Source: Nitrosospira multiformis
GTDB lineage: Bacteria > Pseudomonadota > Gammaproteobacteria > Burkholderiales > Nitrosomonadaceae
Assembly: GCF_003050865.1 (NCBI RefSeq)
Contig: NZ_QAOK01000020.1
Location: 1 to 64,000 of the forward strand
Length of the DNA: 64,000 bases
Reading direction: 5' to 3'
Shown here piece by piece: positions 54,021 through 62,335 of the stretch. The first letter of the stretch is position 1; every line of letters begins with the position of its first letter. The translations under genes were made by a program, and so were the position numbers. The notes beneath the pieces are model-generated. The model did no database searches, was not told where the DNA came from, and saw only the letters and a program-made list of their open reading frames with translations.

Positions 54021-54551
54021 ATGAAAAAATCGGTCATACTGGCAATGGCTCTGATGCTTCCTGCGTTTATCGTCAGCGCACAAGCGGCAGATACCCAAGG
54101 TGCTCTCACTGACGCGGAAATTGCACACATTGTGGTAACTGCGAACACCGCTGATATTGAAAATGGAAACCTGGCCAAGAAAAAGGCCTCGAACGAAGAC
54201 GTTCACGGGTACGCGCATCGAATGATCGCGGACCATACGGACAGCAACCAGCAAGCAACTGAGCTTGCGAAAAAACTCAATGTAACCCCCAAGGACAACG
54301 CCATCAGTCAGAGCTTGAAGGATGACGCCAAAGCTGGTCTCGAAAAACTTAAGGGATTGAGCGGGAAGGAATTCGACAAAGCATACATTGACGGCGAAAT
54401 CGCGCTTCATAAGAAGGTGATCGAAGTTGCCGACAGCAAACTCGTGCCCAACGTCAAGAACGAGGAACTGAAGGCATTGCTGGTTAAAACACGTCCAACA
54501 CTCGTCTCGCACCTCGAGCACGCAGAAAAAATCAAGGCTACTCTCAAGTGA
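54021..54551 (+). CDS. DUF4142 periplasmic protein
   Basis: A 176-residue exported protein with signal peptide MKKSVILAMALMLPAFIVSAQA. The mature part is a helical ferritin-like DUF4142 domain: IVVTANTADIENGNLAKKKA, VHGYAHRMIADHTDSNQQ, then IALHKKVIEVADSKLVP. The His residues sit where related proteins bind metal. Such proteins are often induced under stress. TTAGGAG lies upstream, and a hairpin at 54619-54647 follows. Confidence 0.9.
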   Translation: MKKSVILAMALMLPAFIVSAQAADTQGALTDAEIAHIVVTANTADIENGNLAKKKASNEDVHGYAHRMIADHTDSNQQATELAKKLNVTPKDNAISQSLKDDAKAGLEKLKGLSGKEFDKAYIDGEIALHKKVIEVADSKLVPNVKNEELKALLVKTRPTLVSHLEHAEKIKATLK

Positions 54552-54618
54552 CAGAAAATCCCGCCGGAATACTTCCTCATCGTTCTGGCACTTTCCTGTG
54601 GAAGCTATGAGAGAAGTA

Positions 54619-54647
54619 GAATGTTGCGTCACCGCGACGCAACATTC
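54619..54647 (+). terminator. 12-bp perfect hairpin after DUF4142 gene
   Basis: GAATGTTGCGTC (54619-54630) and GACGCAACATTC (54636-54647) pair perfectly around ACCGC. A short T-poor tail follows, so termination strength is uncertain. Confidence 0.65.
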
Positions 54648-54691
54648 ATTTGCCAAAACCAGATCCAATAGCCATATCCCTTGTCCTTATC

Positions 54692-54841
54692 GTGCGTAAA
54701 CCCAAAACTATTGTCATCGGCAGCGGCTTGGCGGGTTTGTCTGCAGTGCTTGAACTGTCCGGTAACGGATTTGAGGTGCTGTTGCTGGAAGCTGCTCCCT
54801 ACATAGGTGGGAGAACCGCATCCTTCGGTGATTACGGGTAA
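54692..54841 (+). pseudogene. Truncated FAD-dependent oxidoreductase fragment
   Basis: The GTG at 54692 opens 49 codons reading VRKPKTIVIGSGLAGLSAVL then EVLLLEAAPYIGGRTASFG, the ADP-binding fold of phytoene-desaturase/amine-oxidase-type enzymes (GxGxxG plus the Glu that binds ribose). The frame stops at TAA at 54839-54841, where family members continue for about 400 residues, and no other frame continues the match. So this is the beginning of a lost gene. Confidence 0.72.
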
Positions 54842-55050
54842 CAATGCTGCGTGCGAAGTGATCAACGCAGCAAAATCAGTATAGATGAGCCTCACCGTAA
54901 TACGGGACGATATGAAGAAGAGGACTCTATGACAAAGGATAGGGACCCAGCGAATAGCAGCGAGATACTTCTAAAGGAATATCGAGAAAAGGCGGGCTCA
55001 GCGTTATATCACTGGCCACTGGCCCCGCCTTATGCATAATGTCAAAGAAG

Positions 55051-55395
55051 CTAGTATCCTCCGCCGCCAGACTGGCCGGAGGATCCTCCCCCCTGTGATC
55101 CTCCACTTTGTCCGGAGCGTTTTTCATAGGATTTATCGTGCATATCATGCCGTTTGTCATGCGGCTTGTCATAGCCTGGCTGGCCGGAGCCCTGCCCCGA
55201 TGTAGTGTCGCCGGATTGTTGATAGCCCCGCGGTTCGGGCGCATTGCTTCCTTTCCCATGCTTGGACATATCTCCATATTCTCCGGTCTGCTCCCCGGCA
55301 CCTGCCGCCTGGGCTACACCTGTGGCGCTAAAAGCGATTACGCCGGCAAGCACGACAGACTGTGCCACTTTTTTCAGTATTAAAATATTTTCCAT
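55051..55395 (-). CDS. Exported Gly/Ser-rich low-complexity protein
   Basis: A 114-residue protein with a signal peptide (about residues 1-30, GVAQAAGAG). The rest is low in complexity and rich in Gly, Ser, Gln, Lys and His, with repeats such as KPHDKRHDMHDKSYEKR, then a Gly-rich end (GGSQGGGSSGQSGGGGY). AAGGA lies upstream of the ATG. Perhaps a surface or metal-binding protein; no known function. Confidence 0.65.
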   Translation of the reverse strand: MENILILKKVAQSVVLAGVIAFSATGVAQAAGAGEQTGEYGDMSKHGKGSNAPEPRGYQQSGDTTSGQGSGQPGYDKPHDKRHDMHDKSYEKRSGQSGGSQGGGSSGQSGGGGY

Positions 55396-56000
55396 GGTAG
55401 TTCCTTGAGATTAATCCAGCAAAATTGCTGAACTTAAATGCTACTCAAATCGTGAGGGCTTTCCGTACGTTTACGCACACACCACATTAGGAAGGAAAAG
55501 AGTGGTTGTATCGGAGAAGCCCTGTGTTCCTGGCACTGTCATACTCCATCTCAATTCTCTGCAGCTGAGTGGTTAGGGCAAGGGCTCGGGCACCTCATAA
55601 TGGTTTGAAAACCTCGAACGAGAGCAGTTATTTCTAATGGGACCTCGCCGGGGCTTAAAAATGGGGAACTGCGTTCAAGCGACGTATCTCGCTTGGACCT
55701 GATCGTGCGATGGGGAGGCGGACGTCGCTTAAGTGGATGCCTCCCTGTGCAATCAGTCTACGCGGACTTTTATATACGGGATGAATTCTGGCCGGATTTT
55801 GAACCCCGGCATTTTCCCGTGTAGTGAATAGACGATTATCCTAGTGGATTGTTTCCGTACCCCCGCTGTTGCTCGAGGACAGTATCAGTACAAACACGTT
55901 TCCGGGATTAAAATGAAAAAACTGAGGAAGCTTCCCCTGCTAAAGCAGGGAAAGGCTAATCTCAGGTTCGGGTGGACTCAAGCATGTGTCGCGAATCTAC
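55396..56000. other. Gene-free interval of about 600 bp
   Basis: No reading frame here is convincing on either strand. A hairpin at 55931-55954 and the inverted repeat TCAAGCGA / TCGCTTGGA near 55680-55700 are the only structures I see. It follows a low-complexity protein gene and precedes another, both on the minus strand. Confidence 0.5.
55931..55954 (-). terminator. Hairpin after second Gly-rich gene
   Basis: CTTCCCCTGC and GCAGGGAAAG pair with one mismatch around TAAA; TTTTTT comes about 15 bases further on the minus strand, so termination is possible but not strong. Confidence 0.5.
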
Positions 56001-56498
56001 TTACTTGGCAATACCTTCGCTGCTCCCATCCGCGGGGGCGCTCGTGTCAAGCTTCGACTTGTCGCTCTTTCCGGTACCGCCACTGCCTATGCTTTCTCCG
56101 GCATGGCCTGCTTTTGTATCGGTGCTGCCGCCCATGATGCCACGCGCACCCTTACCTCCTTTATTTTCCCTCAGGTTGCTGAATCCTTTATCCCCAGTTG
56201 ATCCACCCAATGCACTTCCCTCCGGGGACTTTGAACCCCCGGAACCGCTCCCCCCGCTTCCCGAACTGTCAGGCTCGTCGCTGCCCAAGGTGTCTTTCGT
56301 GCCTCTTGTTGGGTTGTCCTTCTTGTTGTAACTACCCTCGCCCTTCTTGCCTGCATTATCTTGGCCGGTGGAGGCTCCGCCTGTCGCGCCGATCGACATT
56401 GAACTGCTTTGAGCATACAAACCTCCGGCAAATCCAAACGCCAGCACAGCCACTGCCGTAATGCAGGTTTTCTTGTTCACAATTGATGAGCGCATCAT
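56001..56498 (-). CDS. Exported Gly/Ser/Lys-rich low-complexity protein
   Basis: A 165-residue protein with a signal peptide (to about residue 30, GGLYAQ). The rest is made of Gly, Ser, Lys, Thr and Asp (PDSSGSGGSGSGGSKSPEGS). It has no Cys after the signal. AAGGAG stands upstream of the ATG. It lacks a known domain; a surface-exposed disordered role is plausible. It diverges from the hemerythrin-like gene to its right. Confidence 0.68.
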   Translation of the reverse strand: MMRSSIVNKKTCITAVAVLAFGFAGGLYAQSSSMSIGATGGASTGQDNAGKKGEGSYNKKDNPTRGTKDTLGSDEPDSSGSGGSGSGGSKSPEGSALGGSTGDKGFSNLRENKGGKGARGIMGGSTDTKAGHAGESIGSGGTGKSDKSKLDTSAPADGSSEGIAK

Positions 56499-56968
56499 TT
56501 TTCTCTCCTTGAATGCATATTGAACTTAAAGACACGTAATAGTATTTCCTTGAACTCTTGCTCCTCATTAAGCCCTGAATTTTGAATCCCCCGGCTTTCC
56601 TCATCCCCCTTACAGCAGTTTTTCAGTTTTCATACTGCTCACACTTTCAATTGAATCTTCCCGATTCCATCTCAAGCGTGATTCCTGTCTTCAATTTGGG
56701 GGAGAATGACTACATCATAAAGCGACAAAACGGCTCACTCTGTGCGGGAGGATACATAGCCCGGTACCGGCCTGCCATTCCTCGTTCCTGGCCGCTTCCT
56801 CCGTTTTCTATTTCTGCGAATCAGAAAACGGAGAAAGCGGGGAAAGAACAGTGTTGGCTGCCGAACAGAACTCGGGAATCCTTAGGATTATCTTTTGGTC
56901 ATGCAGATGCGTTCATGAGTGACATACAACAGCAAACCGTTCAACCCTACATTCCATTGGAGATCATC
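56499..56968. other. Divergent intergenic region with a large hairpin
   Basis: This 470-bp interval separates two divergent genes. The open plus-strand extension of the hemerythrin-like gene has no protein-like quality and no ribosome site. The main structure is the hairpin at 56792-56840. Confidence 0.5.
56792..56840. repeat. 18-bp hairpin in leader of hemerythrin-like gene
   Basis: CCGCTTCCTCCGTTTTCT (56792-56809) and AGAAAACGGAGAAAGCGG (56823-56840) pair at 17 of 18 positions around 13 bases. It lies 129 bases before the ATG of the gene at 56969. Confidence 0.75.
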
Positions 56969-57475
56969 ATGCCAACTACGCAAACCACTTCACATAAAAC
57001 TACAGAGCACAAAACCACGAGAAGGTCCAAACATGACGCAATCAAATTGCTGACCGACGATCACAACAAGGTCAAGAAGATGTTTAAGGAGTTCGAAAGG
57101 CTGCACAAAAAGCAGGAAGAAGGAAAGGAAGAGATTGCACAGCAAATTTGCATGGAATTAACGATCCACGCGCAACTGGAGGAGGAAATATTCTATCCCG
57201 CTGCCCGTGAAGCCATTGATGATGATGATCTGATGAACGAAGCAGCCGTGGAGCATCAAGCCGCCAAGGATCTCATCGAAAAAATTCAATCAATGAACAG
57301 TTCAGACCCAATGTATGACGCTATGGTAAGCGTCCTTGGAGAATACGTTAATCACCATATAGAGGAAGAACAGAACGAGATATTTCCCAAGGTGGAAAAA
57401 GCGAAAGTCGATCTTGAAGAAATTGGCGCTGAAATAGCTGCCCGCAAGGAAGAACTTACTGAAGAGCAGGAATAA
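56969..57475 (+). CDS. Hemerythrin-like (HHE) domain protein
   Basis: I choose the ATG at 56969, seven bases after GGAG; the open frame upstream does not look coding. The 168-residue product has a basic Thr-rich N-terminus, then DAIKLLTDDHNKVKKMFKEF (His ligand), ELTIHAQLEEEIFYPAAREA (His, Glu) and VEHQAAKDLIEKIQ, and EYVNHHIEEEQNEIFPKVE. This is the full ligand set of a di-iron HHE protein, of the stress-linked type. It probably binds or senses oxygen, NO or iron. Confidence 0.88.
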   Translation: MPTTQTTSHKTTEHKTTRRSKHDAIKLLTDDHNKVKKMFKEFERLHKKQEEGKEEIAQQICMELTIHAQLEEEIFYPAAREAIDDDDLMNEAAVEHQAAKDLIEKIQSMNSSDPMYDAMVSVLGEYVNHHIEEEQNEIFPKVEKAKVDLEEIGAEIAARKEELTEEQE

Positions 57476-57642
57476 CGGAAGGGAAACTGACACGTTGACC
57501 CGGTCCAGGTTGCCGATTGGTTACCAACTGCCCAATTCGCTTCTGGAGGATAAGATCAACTACTGTCGGTTCGGTACACGAATAGCCGACCAAAAGAAGA
57601 ATAGTGCAGACGTAGTCGTACCTTTATTGACAGGGGACGCGC

Positions 57643-57723
57643 ATGGATAACCTTCTTTCTTGGGTTGCTTATATAGTGATAATGGTTGCTGGCTTGGGTG
57701 TACTGGGAATAGGCTGGCTATAG
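57643..57723 (+). CDS. 26-residue single-pass membrane miniprotein
   Basis: AGGGGA lies six bases before the ATG. The 26 residues form one hydrophobic helix (MDNLLSWVAYIVIMVAG). Very short membrane proteins of this kind often regulate transporters or sensors. Its stop codon falls at the join to an IstB-like relic on the other strand. Evidence is limited to the ribosome site and composition. Confidence 0.45.
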   Translation: MDNLLSWVAYIVIMVAGLGVLGIGWL

Positions 57724-57870
57724 ACCAGCAGCACCATATTCTCACTGCGTTCGATGAAGGCAAGGCCTGCCAACTCCTGGATCTGTGCCTTGGGCACGCC
57801 TGCAGCATTGAAGTCGAAGCCATCCATGATTTGCATATTGGAGCATGCTCGAGCTTCAGAAAAACTAAAG
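57721..57870 (-). pseudogene. Relic of IS21-family istB
   Basis: On the minus strand the segment IMDGFDFNAAGVPKAQIQEL followed by AGLAFIERSENMVLL matches the N-terminal region of IstB ATPases, just before their Walker A motif (LLGPxGxGKTH). The match stops at LL, and the next bases read VYSQPIP. Only about 35-50 codons remain; no istA or end repeats are visible nearby. It is an old, truncated insertion sequence. Confidence 0.62.
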
Positions 57871-57963
57871 GTTAAGAAGCTTGAGCCGGCCGTGCTGCTC
57901 GCGCAGGATGTCGCAGGATGTATATATTCCGTTGAACCTATTGAACCTGAGGATGTGCAAGAT

Positions 57964-60822
57964 TCATTGGCAAAGCGTTATGGCTGGGCGCGGCTCTTCA
58001 ATCGCATACCCCTGGGCATAGTCGACACCTATCCTTCGCAGCACCTCGAGAAAAGATTGGTCCTCTACCCATTCCGCTATCGTCTCTATTTTCATTACGT
58101 GGCCTATATGATTAATGGCCTCAACCATGGCATGGTCAATAGGATCATTGATTATGCCCTTGATGAATGCCCCATCGATTTTTAGATAGTCCACAAGTAA
58201 ATGCTTCAGATAGGCAAACGAGGACATTCCGCTGCCAAAATCGTCCAGGGAGAAGCGGCAGCCTAGCTCCTTTAGCTTGCGGATCAACGCAGCAGCCTGA
58301 GTAAGGTTTGCGATTGCCACGGTTTCCGTTATCTCGAAACAGATCCCGGCAGGATCAGCCCGAGACTGCTTGAATTGATCCACCACGAAATCGTATAAAT
58401 GCTCATCGCAAATGGATGCGCCTGAGAGATTGATAGTGCAGGTGTCTTTTGTGCCTCGTGAGCGATATGAAGCGTATTGGGCAAAGGCATTGGTGATTAC
58501 CCATCTATCGATTTGAGGCATGAGACCGTAGCGCTCCGCGGCAGGGATGAAGGCCATGGGAGGTATGAGCTCTTCATTTTCTCCTTTCATTCGCAACAAT
58601 ATTTCGTAGTGGTTAGAGTGTGTTGAGCTGTCAGAAAGCGGCATTATTTTCTGTGAATACAGGACGAACTGCTGCTTATCAAGCGCTTTGTGCAGACGCT
58701 CCACCCATCCCATCTCACCACGGCGTTTCTCGAGGTTCTTGTCATCAGAAGCATAGAGTTGAACGCGATTGCGGCCATTATCCTTGGCAAGAAAGCAAGC
58801 CGTGTCTGCCATGCGTAAAACGTCCGAGAAAGTTTGCCCGCCACTGGAGAAGGTGGCCAGTCCGATGCTTATACCGAGTGAGAACAACCGCTCTTCCCAG
58901 ACAAAACGAAACTCCTGTACGGTTTGCCGCAGCACTTCAGCTATGCGAAGGGCGGGTCCCCTTGAACATTTCTCAAGCAATAAGCCGAATTCATCTCCTC
59001 CAAGGCGCGCCAGAGTATCATTCTTCCGCAGCTTTGCTTGCAGGAGGCTGGTGAGCTGTTTCAACAACTCGTCCCCTGCCAGGTGACCACAAGTGTCATT
59101 TACAATCTTGAATTGATCAAGATCAAGATAAAGCAAAGCATGCTCGTCAGTCTGTTCATCGCTCTCCAGTGCCTGTTTCAGGCGCCGCTCGAATTCGTGC
59201 CTGTTGATCAGACCAGTCAGTGCGTCGTGCGTCGCCTGATGTCGCATTTCCATCGCCAATTTCTGCGCATGGCTAACGTCACGAAACACTAGCACGACGC
59301 CGATGATTGCGCCGTTTTGATCTCGAATGGGCGCGGCCGAGTCCTCGATGGGGAAGGTTTGACCATCTCGCCGTATAAGAAGCGCATGCGAATTAAGGTT
59401 TACAGTCTCCTTATTCCTTAAAACCCTTTCGGCCGGGTTAGATGCTGGTTCATTAGTTTCCGCATGGATGATTTGAAATACATCTTGAAGAGGCAAACCC
59501 TTTGCGTCCTCGGGACTACACCCAGCCATGGCTTCTGCAACCGGATTCAGATAGGTGACCCTTCCTTCCGTATCGGTTGTGATAACGGCGTCACCAATAC
59601 AGCTCAGCGTGACGCGAAGGAGTTCCTTTTCTTCAAAAAGCGCCTTTTCCGCTATTTCGCGCTCAGTGAGATCGCGTCTGAGTTGAGTTTGGATTTCCTT
59701 GGTACGCTTGCGCTCAGTGATATCGCGGATGGCACTGGATACCAGGACCCCTTCTTCAGTTTCAATGGGGCTAAGACTGATTTCAACAGGAAATTCAGTG
59801 CCATCACGCCGCAGGCCATAGAGCTCGAGTCCAACCCCCATTGGGCGCGTACGGGGCGCACGGAAAAAATCTTCCCTAAACCCGGGATGTTTTGAACGAT
59901 AACGGGGCGGAATAAGAATCTCCATCTTTTTACCGAGCAACTGTTCTCGCTGGTATTCAAACAATTTCTCGGTTTGGGAATTCACCAGCACAATTTCACC
60001 ATTGCGATTCACAATGACGATTGCATCCGGCGCGGCTTCCAGCAGTCCACGGAATTTCTGCTCCGCTTTTTTTCGATCGCTAATATCGCGAATTGCACTC
60101 ACGCTAAATCTGCCCTCATCCATTTCAATGGGACTCAAGCTCATTTCCACTGGAAATTCGGTACCGTCCTTGCGAAACCCGCATAGCTCCCACTCGGCGC
60201 CCACCGTCCGGATGTGGGGGTAGGCAAAGTAAGCTGCGCGTTCTCCCGGATGGAGGTCGCGCTTGCGCGGTGGCTGCAGCATTTCCACGGGCTGGCCGCA
60301 AAGTTCATCTGCATTATATCCAAACAGTTTCTCCGCTTGCGCGTTGACCAGGACTATCCGCCCTGACGAATTCACTATGACTATTCCATCTGGTGCTGAA
60401 TCGAGTAAATTGCCGAATTTGGTGCCGATCAGCTTGGCGTCGCGTAATGCCTTGATATGCGTGATATCTGTACTGGTAATCAGGACGTAGCCATGCTGTC
60501 GCTGTTCCTGCGACAGGACCTTGCATGAAAGGTTTACATGGATCAGCAGGCCGTCTTTTTTGCGACATAACATCTCGCCTACTGAAGCCCTTGCCTCGAG
60601 CGCATCTTTCAGGCTCTGGCCGATCTTCCACTGATGATCGGAAGCGCCAATAAGTTCACTAAGCTTGCTTTGCAAGGCTTCCGCCACTGTATAGCCAAAT
60701 ATAGATTGCGCGCCCTTGTTCCAGTAAACGACAACGCCATCGGCAGTGGTAACAATTGCGCCACCGGGCATTTCATCAAGAACAAGCTTGCCAAAATCTG
60801 TTGGTATTACCTTCGATTCCAT
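57964..60822 (-). CDS. PAS-PAS-PAS-PAS-GGDEF-EAL cyclic-di-GMP protein
   Basis: A 952-residue cytoplasmic protein without membrane helices. Four PAS domains lie at about 10-130, 135-250, 255-380 and 395-515 (repeated [20 protein letters not shown] style joins). The GGDEF domain (about 530-690) has [14 protein letters not shown] intact and the inhibitory RxxD site (RKND) five residues before it. The EAL domain reads EILLR instead of EALLR but keeps the catalytic residues ([22 protein letters not shown]). It may both make and break cyclic di-GMP in response to redox or ligand signals. Confidence 0.92.
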   Translation of the reverse strand: MESKVIPTDFGKLVLDEMPGGAIVTTADGVVVYWNKGAQSIFGYTVAEALQSKLSELIGASDHQWKIGQSLKDALEARASVGEMLCRKKDGLLIHVNLSCKVLSQEQRQHGYVLITSTDITHIKALRDAKLIGTKFGNLLDSAPDGIVIVNSSGRIVLVNAQAEKLFGYNADELCGQPVEMLQPPRKRDLHPGERAAYFAYPHIRTVGAEWELCGFRKDGTEFPVEMSLSPIEMDEGRFSVSAIRDISDRKKAEQKFRGLLEAAPDAIVIVNRNGEIVLVNSQTEKLFEYQREQLLGKKMEILIPPRYRSKHPGFREDFFRAPRTRPMGVGLELYGLRRDGTEFPVEISLSPIETEEGVLVSSAIRDITERKRTKEIQTQLRRDLTEREIAEKALFEEKELLRVTLSCIGDAVITTDTEGRVTYLNPVAEAMAGCSPEDAKGLPLQDVFQIIHAETNEPASNPAERVLRNKETVNLNSHALLIRRDGQTFPIEDSAAPIRDQNGAIIGVVLVFRDVSHAQKLAMEMRHQATHDALTGLINRHEFERRLKQALESDEQTDEHALLYLDLDQFKIVNDTCGHLAGDELLKQLTSLLQAKLRKNDTLARLGGDEFGLLLEKCSRGPALRIAEVLRQTVQEFRFVWEERLFSLGISIGLATFSSGGQTFSDVLRMADTACFLAKDNGRNRVQLYASDDKNLEKRRGEMGWVERLHKALDKQQFVLYSQKIMPLSDSSTHSNHYEILLRMKGENEELIPPMAFIPAAERYGLMPQIDRWVITNAFAQYASYRSRGTKDTCTINLSGASICDEHLYDFVVDQFKQSRADPAGICFEITETVAIANLTQAAALIRKLKELGCRFSLDDFGSGMSSFAYLKHLLVDYLKIDGAFIKGIINDPIDHAMVEAINHIGHVMKIETIAEWVEDQSFLEVLRRIGVDYAQGYAIEEPRPAITLCQ

Positions 60823-61903
60823 TCAGATTTACGAAAAATAGGAAAGACTTCGAAATTGGAGATGTTAATAGCCGAAGTTACAGCGTCTGCAACACTTACT
60901 TTGGAGCTGTTAACCGTTCGCTGGGTCGTGGATGCCTTGTTCATTGAATAAATTGCATAGTGCTCTCTCATCAGGCAGTCATCTACGCCGATTTATAATA
61001 TGGGCAATGACCTCGATTAACACTTTAAATGGGGCGGATTTGGGATTTGGATTTATTATCCCTCGCAAAGGGGTTAATTTACGTACTGGTCATAATTTCA
61101 TTACTCGTTCCTGGCTGTTGATTTTCTTCGATTCGATCGAACTAATTCGTTTTAGCAAAGCCTTGTGATTTCGAAGAGCGGTATGCAATATTGGAACAGA
61201 ACAGCATGGATAAAAACTTAGCTTGATCTGCTTGATCTGCGATACTGGAAGCGCAGGATTCTTATATACGTCAATCTCCCAACTACAAGTTTTCACGCAA
61301 ATCGTTCAGTTGTCGGAGGTTCTTCTATGACTCTACCATATGGCCTAATGGTCGTTTGCTCAGCTGAAGATGCTTCTCTATGTTTATTGCGATCTCCAGG
61401 TAGAGTGGGCGCAAGTCAACACGTATGTTGCTGATCGTTTTTCCGACATTCATCATCGAGGGGACCCGAAGGCCATGATGATCGACGGGGCCACCGATAA
61501 ATTTCTGGTCGAAACCGAGCTTGGCGAAGTGATGTGCGAGCCGTTCCTCAGTGAGAACGAATACGGTATCAATCTTTCAATCGCGCCATTGCAAAAGTAG
61601 CGAGATAAAGACTGATTGGAATGTACGGAAAGCGCCGCGATCGGGAGGTTTTAAAATCACCCTCTGAAATGACAAGCAGTCTGCCAGCTTCGCCTTTACG
61701 CCTTCTGTAGCTGGAGATTACAGCAAGACGCGATACTTCTGCGCTGCGCTACCGGCCTCCCTTAAAAATTTCACCCCTTACAAATTTGAAATATAAATAG
61801 CTCGTCTGCAAACTTTTCCTGCAGCTGAGCATTTCCAGATTTCGCTCAAAATCGCATTGCTGCCGCATCTCGATGGAGGGCCGGCTGCTATCAGGTTTTA
61901 AAT
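60823..61903. other. Gene-poor interval upstream of XRE gene
   Basis: Apart from the doubtful frame at 61370-61600, I see no gene in these 1.08 kb. There are short direct repeats (CTTGATCTG twice near 61225). The base composition is varied, and nothing points to a mobile element. Confidence 0.45.
61370..61600 (+). CDS. Doubtful ORF, possible gene remnant
   Basis: A 76-codon frame whose second half (HRGDPKAMMIDGATDKFLVE and LGEVMCEPFLSENEYGI) looks like real protein with an even mix of residues, while the first part does not. There is no good ribosome site. It may be a remnant or a small unknown protein. Confidence 0.3.
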   Translation: MLLYVYCDLQVEWAQVNTYVADRFSDIHHRGDPKAMMIDGATDKFLVETELGEVMCEPFLSENEYGINLSIAPLQK

Positions 61904-62185
61904 CTACTCTACCCTATCGATTAAGCGACGTTCCCATTGACGTCTGCTGCCTTGTCGCCTGTCCACTAGGAGCAATGGCGTAATTGGCTCTTCTCCGGTG
62001 ATTAACCAATCTAGTGAAAAGACAAGTGCAGAACGCAATTTCTTTAGTTTGGCTATGTCAGGCATCGTACTTCCCGTCTCCCATTGGGATATGGCTGCCT
62101 TCGTCACTCCACACAATTTTCCTAATTGGGTTTGATTCAAGTTATATCTATGCCGTAGCTGTATAAGCCTCGGTCCCATGCCCAC
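61904..62185 (-). CDS. XRE-family transcriptional regulator
   Basis: A 93-residue regulator starting at GTG 62185, six bases after GGGAG. The helix-turn-helix of the Cro/CI type is at residues 5-60 (RLIQLRHRYNLNQTQLGKLC, VTKAAISQWETGSTMPD). The C-terminal 30 residues are charged. Its own promoter and an inverted repeat lie just upstream, so it is likely to repress itself and perhaps the divergent GGDEF gene. Confidence 0.85.
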   Translation of the reverse strand: MGMGPRLIQLRHRYNLNQTQLGKLCGVTKAAISQWETGSTMPDIAKLKKLRSALVFSLDWLITGEEPITPLLLVDRRQGSRRQWERRLIDRVE

Positions 62186-62222
62186 GCTGTACTCCCCGTC
62201 TTAGATGTATTGCTTGTCCCCA

Positions 62223-62251
62223 AGATTAGTAAAGCTTGATTATGATGTCAA
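62223..62251 (-). promoter_or_regulatory. Promoter of XRE gene
   Basis: TTGACA (62251-62246) and TAATCT (62228-62223) on the minus strand have a 17-bp spacer, with transcription starting near 62216. Confidence 0.75.
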
Positions 62252-62261
62252 GTTTTACTAA
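62226..62261. promoter_or_regulatory. Inverted-repeat operator of the XRE regulator
   Basis: TTAGTAAAGCTTGA (62226-62239) and TCAAGTTTTACTAA (62248-62261) match at 13 of 14 positions with an 8-bp spacer. The site covers the -35 and spacer of the XRE promoter, which fits autorepression, and lies between two divergent genes. Confidence 0.8.
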
Positions 62262-62335
62262 ACATAATAGAGGCAGGAAGCGATTAGATACGTTAATATG
62301 TTTAGACCTACTTAACGTTAAGAGGTGAACTGCTT

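Noticed and set aside
54929-55039. 36-codon plus-strand frame with GAGG before its ATG
   Set aside because: It is too short and lacks any family mark; the ribosome site alone is not enough.
56582-56968. Long N-terminal extension of the hemerythrin-like gene
   Set aside because: The frame is open, but the residues do not look like protein, there is no ribosome site, and the extension would cover a large hairpin; the ATG at 56969 is better supported.
57754-58185. Open frame on the plus strand over the end of the GGDEF-EAL gene
   Set aside because: It overlaps well-supported EAL coding sequence on the other strand, and its residues do not resemble any protein.
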